DNA of 11,216 nt, from assembly GCA_017996675.1 (NCBI GenBank), contig JAGOGN010000040.1:1-11216 (forward strand). Reading direction: 5' to 3'. A program made the translations under genes and the position numbers. Below, piece after piece: positions 1-5,963 of this stretch. The DNA comes from Lachnospiraceae bacterium. Lineage in GTDB: Bacteria > Bacillota_A > Clostridia > Lachnospirales > Lachnospiraceae. The notes below the pieces were generated by a model, which saw nothing but the letters and a program-made list of their open reading frames with translations, did not search any database and had not been told where the DNA came from. The first letter of the stretch is position 1. Each line of letters starts with the position of its first letter.

Positions 1-128
1 AGTTCTTCCAACTTAGGTATTTGCTTGGAAACAGCTGCATATCGCTCTTCCTGCAAATGACGATTCTCAAGCTGACGCTTCTCATAATCGCGCATTATTT
101 CATTATACTGAGTATTTGATAAAGACAT
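1..128 (-). CDS. DnaC-type ATP-binding helicase loader, N-terminal fragment
   Basis: This is the start of a gene that runs off the left edge; only about 42 codons are visible. The protein begins MSLSNTQYNEIMRDYEKR and continues as a charged, probably helical segment (NRHLQEERYAAV, then KQIPKLEE). From memory, this opening resembles the N-terminal region of the DnaC-like AAA+ loaders of Lachnospiraceae, which place the replicative helicase at the origin. The ATPase core with its Walker motifs would lie outside the window, so the family call rests on the N-terminus and on the neighbour. An AAGGAG ribosome site lies at 133-138, 4 bases before the ATG at 126-128. The gene starts 20 bp after the stop of the DnaD-domain gene on the same strand, so the two are very probably cotranscribed as a primosome operon. 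Another helical cytoplasmic protein cannot be excluded from this fragment alone. Confidence 0.75.
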   Translation of the reverse strand, partial: MSLSNTQYNEIMRDYEKRQLENRHLQEERYAAVSKQIPKLEE

Positions 129-148
129 AAGACTCCTTCTTGGCTGGA

Positions 149-1231
149 TTATTCTTTATTGCGTTTATAAATTTGCTTCTCCAGTTCATTGTAATCGTAA
201 CTACGTTGTGCAATGTTCGTAAAACGATTATTACTTGTTGCTTTAGCGCTCTTAGGTGTAGCAGCCTGACTTTTATGAAAGGCATGATCACAAGTCTGAA
301 CATCTTTAATTGTCTGGATGCCATCTTTCTTCCAGTTTTGAAGAATGGTATTTGCATAATCGAAACGAGGTTGTTGCGTGTTTTTAATCGTACGATTGCA
401 GGCTTCCTTGATCATATCAACGGAAAAACCATATTCTTGTAACCAGGTTCGAATCATATCTGTTTCCAGAGGAACTAAATTTCGATTCTGTATACCAAAT
501 GCCTTCTTAACTGTAATGTTGGCATCGGAATTAAGCTTTGAGTATTCCTTAGCTGCTTCTAGAGTATGAATGTCAATTTCTGCCCAAGCACGGGCTATTT
601 TATCCATATAGGAAATGCTCTTCGCTCCACGATCAATACAGTAGCCAATCAGGTATTCAATCATATCGGAAGAAAAGTGCAGTGAATCATACCAGAATAG
701 TAACGTATTGGTTTCTTTTTCACTTAAAGGACGCTGAATATAATTTTCTGCAGCAAAAAAAATCTCCTGAATGTCTTCTTTGTCAATAAATGATAATAAA
801 TCATTTTTAGTATAAGATGGAATTTCCTTATTGGAAGGTAGCTCAATTGGAGCATCACTTGCAGGCTCTTTTGTAGAGGTTTCTTTATCTAATCCCAAAG
901 ATCCTGGATGAATAACAGTTGAAAATGGCTGCAACTCAGGAGTAGAAAGAGAAATACTAACAAGCTTATGGTCCTGGTTATATCCAAGTTGGACAAGACC
1001 TAACTTTTCCCAGTACAATAAAGCACGTTTGACATCTGTTTCCGTATGATTTAAATGATCCGCAATTGCAGAAATTGTGCATGAAAATTCTGATGTGTGC
1101 ATGCAGCGTAGAAGATATAAATATACCTTTACAAATTCTCCATTTGCATTTGGCATATATTGGTCTATGAACTTATTTGAAATCATTGTAACAGAATTAG
1201 AACTATTACAATGCAACTGTATTTTATCCAT
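149..1231 (-). CDS. DnaD-domain primosome protein with two C-terminal DnaD modules
   Basis: The 360-residue protein belongs to the DnaD/DnaB family of Firmicutes, which remodels origin DNA and helps load the helicase with DnaA and the DnaC-type loader. Residues about 15-95 look like the N-terminal winged helix (IADHLNHTETDVKRALLYWEKLGLV). An acidic, proline-rich linker covers about 100-150. Two DnaD C-terminal (DnaB_2-type) modules follow, at about 155-230 and 242-313, each ending in the family YxxxIxxxW signature: YMDKIARAW and YANTILQNW. A basic linker leads to a C-terminal tail containing QRSYDYNELEKQ, a type of tail I recall from clostridial homologues. The ATG at 1231 is chosen because AAGGAG stands 6 bases before it and an extended -10 promoter lies only about 55 bp upstream. 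The reading frame stays open to 1366, but that extension has no ribosome site and would start upstream of the promoter. The gene is followed after 20 bp by the DnaC-type gene. Confidence 0.9.
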   Translation of the reverse strand: MDKIQLHCNSSNSVTMISNKFIDQYMPNANGEFVKVYLYLLRCMHTSEFSCTISAIADHLNHTETDVKRALLYWEKLGLVQLGYNQDHKLVSISLSTPELQPFSTVIHPGSLGLDKETSTKEPASDAPIELPSNKEIPSYTKNDLLSFIDKEDIQEIFFAAENYIQRPLSEKETNTLLFWYDSLHFSSDMIEYLIGYCIDRGAKSISYMDKIARAWAEIDIHTLEAAKEYSKLNSDANITVKKAFGIQNRNLVPLETDMIRTWLQEYGFSVDMIKEACNRTIKNTQQPRFDYANTILQNWKKDGIQTIKDVQTCDHAFHKSQAATPKSAKATSNNRFTNIAQRSYDYNELEKQIYKRNKE

Positions 1232-1237
1232 TGCATG

Positions 1238-1243
1238 CTCCTT
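1238..1243 (-). promoter_or_regulatory. Ribosome binding site fixing the dnaD-family gene start
   Basis: The minus strand reads AAGGAG followed by CATGCA and then ATG at 1231. The 6-base spacing fits this ATG. An out-of-frame ATG at 1236-1234 is too close to the AAGGAG to be used. The site excludes the 45-codon upstream extension as the main start. Confidence 0.8.
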
Positions 1244-1257
1244 GAAAGAAATTCGAT

Positions 1258-1272
1258 AGGGCAAATGGCCCT
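1258..1272 (-). other. Short hairpin in the leader of the dnaD-family gene
   Basis: AGGGC and GCCCT form a 5-bp stem around a 5-base loop, about 15 bases upstream of the AAGGAG site. The predicted transcript would contain it near its 5' end. It lacks a T-run, so it is not an intrinsic terminator. It may be chance or may stabilise the leader. Confidence 0.3.
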
Positions 1273-1285
1273 TATTCGTTTTCAC

Positions 1286-1294
1286 ATTATAGCA
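1286..1294 (-). promoter_or_regulatory. Extended -10 promoter for the dnaD-dnaC-type operon
   Basis: The minus strand carries TGCTATAAT, a perfect TATAAT with the TGn extension. There is no good -35 at 17 bp; that position is a T-tract, and a TTGTCC at 1320-1315 lies 23 bp away, which is too far. Extended -10 promoters often do without a -35. Transcription would start near 1279, giving a leader of about 50 bases. The tandem DnaA boxes at 1369-1386 end about 75 bp upstream of this element. Confidence 0.6.
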
Positions 1295-1368
1295 TATCGT
1301 TCTGGAAAAAAAAAGGACAAAAAATACCGCAAACGACTGAAAACACTGGGAAAACTTGTAGTTCATAT

Positions 1369-1386
1369 TGTGGATAATGTGGATAA
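1369..1386 (-). promoter_or_regulatory. Tandem pair of perfect DnaA boxes, promoter side
   Basis: On the minus strand the sequence is TTATCCACATTATCCACA, two exact copies of the consensus DnaA box (TTATCCACA) with no spacer, at 1378-1386 and 1369-1377. Both point toward the dnaD-family gene. A perfect 9-mer is uncommon by chance, and this is one of two such pairs in a 298-bp gap. Binding by DnaA is inferred from the match. A role in controlling the downstream replication operon or in titrating DnaA is a hypothesis. Confidence 0.75.
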
Positions 1387-1467
1387 AATGAAATCAAAAA
1401 TATAGTCCAGATGTAAATATGTGGTGAAAAGCTTTTAGATAGTCTTTTTGTAGGTCGTAACCTTTTC

Positions 1468-1518
1468 AAAAAAATCCACAGAAAAAATCCGAGTCAAAAA
1501 GTGGATTATTCTGTGGAT
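1468..1518 (-). terminator. Intrinsic terminator of murC, sharing bases with DnaA boxes
   Basis: Read on the minus strand, ATCCACAGAA (1518-1509) pairs perfectly with TTCTGTGGAT (1483-1474). Inside it AATCC (1507-1503) pairs with GGATT (1490-1486), separated from the outer stem by a small asymmetric bulge. The loop is about 12 bases. The last T of the stem is followed by six more T (1473-1468). This 15-bp stem plus T-tract starts 12 bases after the murC stop and fits a rho-independent terminator. The outer stem overlaps a perfect DnaA box at 1512-1520 and a 7-of-9 match (AAATCCACA) at 1472-1480. Confidence 0.7.
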
Positions 1519-1529
1519 AATGTGGATAA
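1512..1529 (-). promoter_or_regulatory. Tandem pair of perfect DnaA boxes, murC side
   Basis: The minus strand again reads TTATCCACATTATCCACA, two exact DnaA boxes at 1521-1529 and 1512-1520, in the same orientation and with the same zero spacing as the pair at 1369-1386. The first base lies directly next to the murC stop codon (1530-1532). A weaker match, TAATCCACT (7 of 9), follows at 1500-1508. The start-to-start distance between the two pairs is 143 bp. The stretch between the pairs is AT-rich and contains no gene. Confidence 0.75.
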
Positions 1530-2906
1530 TTAATTTTTTAAAAGGTGATCTCCAATGTTTACAACGTTTCCAGCCCCCATAGTTATCAACAAGTCACCGT
1601 TGACACAATTTTTTTTCAAAAACGTTTCTATTTCATCAAAAGATGGGATATAGAGGGCCTGAGTCCCTTTTTTTACTAGTTTTTGACAAAGATCGTTGGA
1701 ACTGATTCCCAGTGTGTCTGTTTCTCTGGCAGCATAAATGTCAGGTAAAATGACTAAATCTGAATCGGACAATGCGGATGCAAAATCATCCATAAATGCA
1801 GCAGTCCGAGTGTAGGTGTGTGGTTGAAACACACAAATTAAACGAGAAGGATTTAATTTTCTGGCAGCAGCTAAAGCTGCTTTGATTTCTGTAGGATGAT
1901 GAGCGTAATCGTCGATTACGGTTGCGCCCTGAAATACTCCTTTACGCTCAAAGCGCCGTCTTGCGCCACTACAGTGAGAAAGGCTTTCCGAAATATTGTC
2001 TAAAGATACACCAGCAGAATGTGCACATGCAATTGCTGCAAGCGCATTTGAAACATTATGTTGACCAGGTAAGGAAAGCTGAATTGTTCGGGAATATTCA
2101 CCTTTGATCCAAAGTTGAAAATAAGTACAATCATGTTCAAAGCGAATTTCTCTTGCCTGATAATCATCGGAATCAAGAAAACCAAATTTGAGGATTAGAG
2201 CATTCGTTTGACTTGACAATTCCTCAATTTGCTCAATTTCGCTGTTCATAATAACAACGCCATCTTCTTTGGTGTTGCTGATATAATGCATAAAGGAATG
2301 GCGAATGTCCTGAAGATCTTTAAAAAAATCAAGATGGTCTTCTTCTATATTAAGGATTACAGAATATTTTGGAAAAAAGTGGAAAAAACTATTCGTGTAC
2401 TCACAGGATTCAATTACAAAATAATCCGACTTTCCGATTCTTGTATTGTCATTAATTAAATTTAAAATACCGCCAATGCTAATAGTTGGATCTGTGTTGG
2501 CTTCAATCAATATCTGCGAAATCATGGAGGTGGTAGTTGTCTTACCGTGGGTGCCAGCAACGGCGATACTGCTTGGATAATGTTCCATCATTTGTCCTAA
2601 AAGTTCTGCACGAGAAAGGACAGGAAGATTCATTCTGGTTGCCTGCATGAGTTCTGGATTATCAGAGTGTATGGCTGCTGTATAAATGACAAGTTCTGTC
2701 TGCTTGCTGATATGTTCAGAGCTTTGTCCAATGTAAATGGTTGCTCCTAATTGTTGCAGTCGTTGAGTAAGGGGTGATTCCTGGTTGTCAGAACCAGCAA
2801 CACGAAACCCTGCATGAAGGAGAATTTCTGCAAGACTGCTCATGCTGATACCGCCGATTCCGATGAAATGTATTTGAATAGGTCTTAGAAAATCGATTTT
2901 GTACAT
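1530..2906 (-). CDS. murC: UDP-N-acetylmuramate--L-alanine ligase
   Basis: MurC is a cytoplasmic enzyme that uses ATP to join L-alanine to UDP-N-acetylmuramic acid, the first amino-acid step of peptidoglycan precursor synthesis. The 458-residue length is normal for the family. In order, the protein shows the N-terminal UDP-binding glycine motif GIGGISMSSLA (16-26), the ATP loop GTHGKTTTT (118-126), NIEEDHLD (186-193), GQHNVSNALA (281-290), RRRFE (316-320), the MurC-type DDYAHHPTEI (332-341), FQPHTYTRT (360-368) and ITMGAGN (441-447). The ATG at 2906 is chosen because GAGGT stands 6 bases before it and the homologous region begins there; the open frame to 3017 would pass through the promoter. 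The gene is transcribed away from glgC, has its own promoter and ends at a hairpin with a T-run. The DnaA boxes begin at the base after its stop codon. Confidence 0.97.
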   Translation of the reverse strand: MYKIDFLRPIQIHFIGIGGISMSSLAEILLHAGFRVAGSDNQESPLTQRLQQLGATIYIGQSSEHISKQTELVIYTAAIHSDNPELMQATRMNLPVLSRAELLGQMMEHYPSSIAVAGTHGKTTTTSMISQILIEANTDPTISIGGILNLINDNTRIGKSDYFVIESCEYTNSFFHFFPKYSVILNIEEDHLDFFKDLQDIRHSFMHYISNTKEDGVVIMNSEIEQIEELSSQTNALILKFGFLDSDDYQAREIRFEHDCTYFQLWIKGEYSRTIQLSLPGQHNVSNALAAIACAHSAGVSLDNISESLSHCSGARRRFERKGVFQGATVIDDYAHHPTEIKAALAAARKLNPSRLICVFQPHTYTRTAAFMDDFASALSDSDLVILPDIYAARETDTLGISSNDLCQKLVKKGTQALYIPSFDEIETFLKKNCVNGDLLITMGAGNVVNIGDHLLKN

Positions 2907-2912
2907 AGTGAT

Positions 2913-2917
2913 ACCTC
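2913..2917 (-). promoter_or_regulatory. Ribosome binding site fixing the murC start
   Basis: GAGGT on the minus strand lies 6 bases before the ATG at 2906-2904. It supports this start over the 37-codon in-frame extension, which has no such site and no MurC homology. Confidence 0.7.
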
Positions 2918-2930
2918 GTTTTTTCTTTTT

Positions 2931-2958
2931 ATTATAGACTATTTCGGTGAATTTGCAA
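2931..2958 (-). promoter_or_regulatory. Vegetative (sigma-A type) promoter of murC
   Basis: On the minus strand TTGCAA (2958-2953) is followed after 16 bp by a perfect TATAAT (2936-2931). Transcription would start near 2924, leaving a leader of about 18 bases that carries the GAGGT ribosome site. Confidence 0.65.
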
Positions 2959-2993
2959 TGTATTACTCTGTGTAGATTTTTGCCTAAAAAACT

Positions 2994-3010
2994 AGTTGTG
3001 ACTGACAACT
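2994..3010. repeat. Short palindrome between the divergent murC and glgC promoters
   Basis: AGTTGT and ACAACT are perfect 6-bp arms around the 5-base centre GACTG. The element sits roughly midway between the two divergent promoters, so it could be an operator for a dimeric regulator. It has no T-run and therefore is not a terminator. A single 6-bp inverted repeat in AT-rich DNA may also be chance. Confidence 0.3.
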
Positions 3011-3062
3011 TAATCAATTTGTACTGTTTGTAAAAAAATCTATATACGAATTACCAACTATG

Positions 3063-3071
3063 TGATATAAT
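3063..3071 (+). promoter_or_regulatory. Extended -10 promoter for glgC-glgD
   Basis: TGATATAAT is a perfect TATAAT preceded by the TGn extension. No good -35 is seen at 16-18 bp upstream (the sequence there is like TATACG). Transcription would begin near 3078, about 33 bases before the glgC ATG, with GAGG at 3099-3102 as the ribosome site. Confidence 0.6.
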
Positions 3072-3110
3072 TTGCTCATAACTTCAAATAGCTGACAAGA
3101 GGTGTTTATA

Positions 3111-4382
3111 ATGGAAAAAGAAATCATTGCGATGTTGCTTGCAGGTGGGCAGGGAAGTCGACTTGGAGTTTTAACAGATCAAGTGGCAAAGCCTGCGGTG
3201 GAATTTGGTGGGAAATACCGAATTATTGATTTTCCGTTGAGTAACTGTATTAATTCAAGAATTGATACGGTTGGAGTTTTGACACAATACCAGCCTCTAG
3301 TTTTAAACTCTCACATTGGAATTGGAATTCCATGGGATTTGGACAGAAATTATGGTGGAGTAGCGGTGTTACCTCCATATGAGAAGAGTGAGCAGGCAGA
3401 GTGGTATACCGGAACAGCAAATGCGGTATTTCAGAATATGAACTATATTGATGGATATGCGCCAGAGTATGTGGCAATTTTATCTGGAGACCATATTTAT
3501 AAGATGGACTACGGTAAAATGCTGGAATATCATAAATTAAAAAAAGCAGATGTTACAATAGCAGCGATGCCGGTTCCAATTGAGGAGGCATCTCGTTTTG
3601 GAGTCATGGTGGCTGATTCAACTGGTAGAATTACGGAGTTTCAGGAAAAACCAAGTGAACCGAAAAGTAATCTGGCATCGATGGGGATTTATATTTTTTC
3701 CTATCGTGCATTGAAAGATTCACTTACTGCATTGAAGGATCAAAGCAACTGTGATTTTGGAAAACATGTCATACCTTATTGTCATGAAAATAATATGAAT
3801 GTTTTCAGTTACCGTTTTGAAGGTTATTGGAAAGATGTTGGAACGTTAGGTTCTTATTGGGAAGCCAATATGGAATTAATAGAGCTGATTCCTGTGTTTA
3901 ACCTTTATGAAGAGTACTGGAGAACCTATACAAATACAAGAAATTTTGAACCACATTTTCTTGGTGAAGGTGCTTCTAGCGTGGAGTCTTTGATTAGCGA
4001 AGGAGCAGAAATACTAGGTCATATAGAAAGGTCCATCATCGGTCCAGGTGTTTTTGTGGGCCCGAATACTACGATTCGTGATTCGATTATCATGCGAGAG
4101 ACTAAAATTGGTGCGAATGCATTGATTGAACGATCCATTGTCGGAGAACGATGTCGAGTTGGAAACGAAGTGCAAATGGGAGTGGGAGAAACAGCAATAA
4201 GCCTTTTGAATCCGGATATATATTCGTTTGACCTTGCAGTGGTTGCTGGAGGATCGGCCATACCTAGAAAAGTTATGATAGGTAAGAACACCGTTATATC
4301 TGGTGAAACTTTGGCAGCAGATTATAGAGATGGGAAGCTCGAAAGTGGAGGATATATTATAAAGGCAGGTGAAGCAAAATGA
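3111..4382 (+). CDS. glgC: Glucose-1-phosphate adenylyltransferase, catalytic subunit
   Basis: GlgC makes ADP-glucose and pyrophosphate from glucose-1-phosphate and ATP, the committed step of bacterial glycogen synthesis in the cytoplasm. The 423-residue protein has the nucleotidyltransferase loop AGGQGSRLG (11-19), [20 protein letters not shown] (26-45), [12 protein letters not shown] (98-109), the metal-binding [11 protein letters not shown] (124-134), FQEKP (177-181) with the sugar-phosphate lysine K180, and [15 protein letters not shown] (239-253). A C-terminal left-handed beta-helix with hexapeptide-like repeats follows at about 300-400. The key active-site motifs are intact, so this should be the active subunit. 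The ATG at 3111 has GAGG 8 bases upstream; a GTG at 3102 lies inside that site and is less likely. The stop overlaps the glgD start as ATGA, which implies translational coupling. Confidence 0.96.
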   Translation: MEKEIIAMLLAGGQGSRLGVLTDQVAKPAVEFGGKYRIIDFPLSNCINSRIDTVGVLTQYQPLVLNSHIGIGIPWDLDRNYGGVAVLPPYEKSEQAEWYTGTANAVFQNMNYIDGYAPEYVAILSGDHIYKMDYGKMLEYHKLKKADVTIAAMPVPIEEASRFGVMVADSTGRITEFQEKPSEPKSNLASMGIYIFSYRALKDSLTALKDQSNCDFGKHVIPYCHENNMNVFSYRFEGYWKDVGTLGSYWEANMELIELIPVFNLYEEYWRTYTNTRNFEPHFLGEGASSVESLISEGAEILGHIERSIIGPGVFVGPNTTIRDSIIMRETKIGANALIERSIVGERCRVGNEVQMGVGETAISLLNPDIYSFDLAVVAGGSAIPRKVMIGKNTVISGETLAADYRDGKLESGGYIIKAGEAK

Positions 4383-5491
4383 AGGCAGTAGGAATCATTC
4401 TGGCTGGTGGAAACAGTAATCGATTACAGGAGCTGACCTTAAAGCGGGCAGTTGCAGCAATGCCTGTTGGAGGAGCTTATCGAGCAATCGATTTTGCTTT
4501 AAGCAATATGTCTCATTCAAGTGTGGAAAAGGTCGCTGTCATAACACAATTCAATTCCGGATCTTTAAACGCACATTTGAATTCTTCGAAGTGGTGGGAT
4601 TTTGGACGAAAGCAGGGCGGTTTATATGTCTTCACACCAACGATTACCATGGATCATCATTGGTGGTATCGAGGAACTGCGGATGCTCTTTATCAAAATA
4701 TTGATTATCTTAGAGGGTGCCATGAACCATATGTTATTGTGGCTTCTGGAGACGGGGTATATAAATTAAACTATGATGAGGTGTTAAATTATCATATTGA
4801 AAAGAATTCCGATATTACGTTAGTAGTCAAAGAAATGCCTTTATCTGATTCGTTGCAGCGATTTGGAATTGTAAAAATGGATGAAGATGGTTTGATTACA
4901 GAATTTAATGAAAAACCGATGGTAGTAAATTCTCCCCTGGTTTCAATTGGAGTATATGTGATGCGAAGGAGAATGCTGATAGAGATGTTAGAAGCATGTA
5001 ATGAGGAGGGTAGATTTGATTTTGTAAATGATATTTTAATACGCCATAAGGATGTCAAACGAATGTATGCATATCCGCTTAAAACTTTTTGGCAAAACAT
5101 TGCATCAGTGGATGATTACTACAAAACAAATATGGATTTTCTAAAGACAGATGTAAGAAAGTATTTTAAATCAAGACCGTATGTATATAGTAAAGTGGAT
5201 GACCTTCCACCAGCAAAGTACAATGAAGGATCCGATGTAGAAAACTCCTTAATTTCAAGCGGTTGCATTATTAATGGCCGGGTTGAAAATTCGATCCTTT
5301 TTAAAGGGGTTTTTGTCGGAAAGGGATCTGTGGTTAGAAATTCAGTTGTCATGCACAAAGCAATTATAGGAGAAGATTCCTACTTGGATAATTGCATTGT
5401 GGAGAGCTATGAAACAATTGCTAGGGGAGCAAGTTATTTGGGGAATGATAAACCCAAAATTGTAATGAACCAGCACAACAAATTTGGCTAA
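4379..5491 (+). CDS. glgD: GlgD, regulatory-type subunit of ADP-glucose pyrophosphorylase
   Basis: This 370-residue paralogue of GlgC is typical of Firmicutes, where GlgC and GlgD form a mixed enzyme and GlgD alone has little or no activity. The fold landmarks are kept: [12 protein letters not shown] (9-20), [11 protein letters not shown] (22-32), [13 protein letters not shown] (95-107), [11 protein letters not shown] (122-132) and FNEKP (176-180). Hexapeptide-like beta-helix repeats run from about 285 to 350. The GlgC motif [15 protein letters not shown] is replaced by [15 protein letters not shown] (237-251), so the conserved KDVGT is lost. SGDHIY has become SGDGVY. The protein is also about 50 residues shorter than its partner. 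It starts on the ATGA overlap with glgC, with AGGTGA 6 bases before the ATG. This fits a subunit made in step with GlgC that modulates activity or stability. Confidence 0.94.
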   Translation: MKAVGIILAGGNSNRLQELTLKRAVAAMPVGGAYRAIDFALSNMSHSSVEKVAVITQFNSGSLNAHLNSSKWWDFGRKQGGLYVFTPTITMDHHWWYRGTADALYQNIDYLRGCHEPYVIVASGDGVYKLNYDEVLNYHIEKNSDITLVVKEMPLSDSLQRFGIVKMDEDGLITEFNEKPMVVNSPLVSIGVYVMRRRMLIEMLEACNEEGRFDFVNDILIRHKDVKRMYAYPLKTFWQNIASVDDYYKTNMDFLKTDVRKYFKSRPYVYSKVDDLPPAKYNEGSDVENSLISSGCIINGRVENSILFKGVFVGKGSVVRNSVVMHKAIIGEDSYLDNCIVESYETIARGASYLGNDKPKIVMNQHNKFG

Positions 5492-5513
5492 GCAACTTAT
5501 TATTGATGACATG

Positions 5514-5520
5514 AAAGGGG
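5514..5520 (+). promoter_or_regulatory. Ribosome binding site fixing the spoVG start
   Basis: AAAGGGG lies 8 bases before the ATG at 5529. It selects this ATG over the in-frame ATG-less extension from 5484, which would overlap the end of glgD and add 15 residues not found at the N-terminus of SpoVG proteins. Confidence 0.7.
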
Positions 5521-5528
5521 TACAAGAC

Positions 5529-5804
5529 ATGCAAATTACGGACGTTCGAATTAGAAAAGTCGAAAAAGAAGGTAAAATGAAAGCAGTTGTATCAATCACC
5601 ATGGATGATGAATTCGTAGTTCATGATATTAAAGTAATTGAAGGAGATAAAGGCTTATTCATTGCAATGCCAAGTCGGAAAGCAACAGATGGAGAATATA
5701 GGGATATTGCTCATCCAATCAACTCTGGTACAAGAGACCGAATCCAGAAAATTATTTTAGACAAATACGAGGCCGAACTTGAAATTATGGATGAGGAAGC
5801 CTAA
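5529..5804 (+). CDS. spoVG: SpoVG, small nucleic-acid-binding regulator
   Basis: SpoVG is a small cytoplasmic protein first known from sporulation septum control in Bacillus. In other Gram-positives it is a site-specific DNA/RNA-binding regulator of surface, capsule and virulence genes. The 91-residue length is normal. The whole protein matches the family: it starts [11 protein letters not shown] and contains [20 protein letters not shown] (16-35), [10 protein letters not shown] (42-51), [11 protein letters not shown] (54-64) and the SGTRDRIQ segment (66-73). The start at 5529 follows an AAAGGGG site. The gene lies 37 bp after glgD with no terminator between them, so read-through from the glgC promoter is likely; no clear separate promoter was found. 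A strong hairpin terminator follows the gene. SpoVG also occurs in non-sporulating bacteria, so its presence alone does not prove sporulation. Confidence 0.95.
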   Translation: MQITDVRIRKVEKEGKMKAVVSITMDDEFVVHDIKVIEGDKGLFIAMPSRKATDGEYRDIAHPINSGTRDRIQKIILDKYEAELEIMDEEA

Positions 5805-5841
5805 AAGTAGCAATAGATAAAAATAGAGACTGTGAATTGAA

Positions 5842-5890
5842 AAACCACTTTGCTTAGGGATCATTTCGTGAGCAGAGTGGTTTCTTTTTT
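5842..5890 (+). terminator. Intrinsic terminator after spoVG
   Basis: AAACCACTTTGCT (5842-5854) pairs with AGCAGAGTGGTTT (5871-5883), a 13-bp stem with one G-U pair and a 16-base loop. It is followed by CTTTTTT. It closes the glgC-glgD-spoVG unit. No gene is seen in the 159 bp between spoVG and pth; this terminator and the pth promoter fill it. Confidence 0.9.
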
Positions 5891-5900
5891 GGTTTTAGGG

Positions 5901-5934
5901 ATGACTTTTTGACAAAAAGCATGTAAAATATAGT
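5901..5934 (+). promoter_or_regulatory. Probable promoter of the pth-mfd unit
   Basis: Two readings overlap. ATGACT (5901-5906) with a 17-bp spacer leads to TAAAAT (5924-5929). Alternatively a perfect TTGACA (5909-5914) is followed by TATAGT (5929-5934), but with only 14 bp between them. Either would start transcription near 5936-5942, just after the spoVG terminator. The position is right for a pth promoter, but the exact elements are uncertain. Confidence 0.45.
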
Positions 5935-5963
5935 GATGTGTAAGAAGAAAGTGAAGGTGTATC

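Noticed and set aside
1232..1366. 45-residue N-terminal extension of the DnaD-domain protein
   Set aside because: No ribosome site stands before it, it would start upstream of the likely promoter, and the 45 residues are not DnaD-like. The AAGGAG-supported ATG at 1231 is preferred.
1420..1428. Additional DnaA box TTCACCACA on the minus strand
   Set aside because: The 9-mer has two mismatches in the core (TTCACCACA versus TTATCCACA), so it was not counted.
1427..1436. AAAAGCTTTT palindrome
   Set aside because: A 10-bp AT-rich palindrome with no T-run or second copy; expected by chance in such DNA.
1387..1470. DnaA-trio or unwinding element next to the DnaA boxes
   Set aside because: The stretch is AT-rich, but no run of consecutive TAG/TAA triplets in register next to a box was found.
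2907..3017. 37-residue N-terminal extension of MurC
   Set aside because: It passes through the TATAAT promoter element and the GAGGT ribosome site, and MurC homology begins at the later ATG.
4019..4291. Open frame on the minus strand inside glgC, and similar frames opposite glgD, pth, mfd and the lipoprotein gene
   Set aside because: They lie opposite well-supported genes, lack ribosome sites and have no recognisable domain; they are shadow frames.
5419..5450. Sigma-H-like promoter for spoVG inside the end of glgD
   Set aside because: GGGGAAT could be a -10 and AGGGGA a -35, as in Bacillus spoVG, but the gap between AGGA-like and GAAT cores is 14 bases instead of about 17-18, and the -35 has a mismatch.
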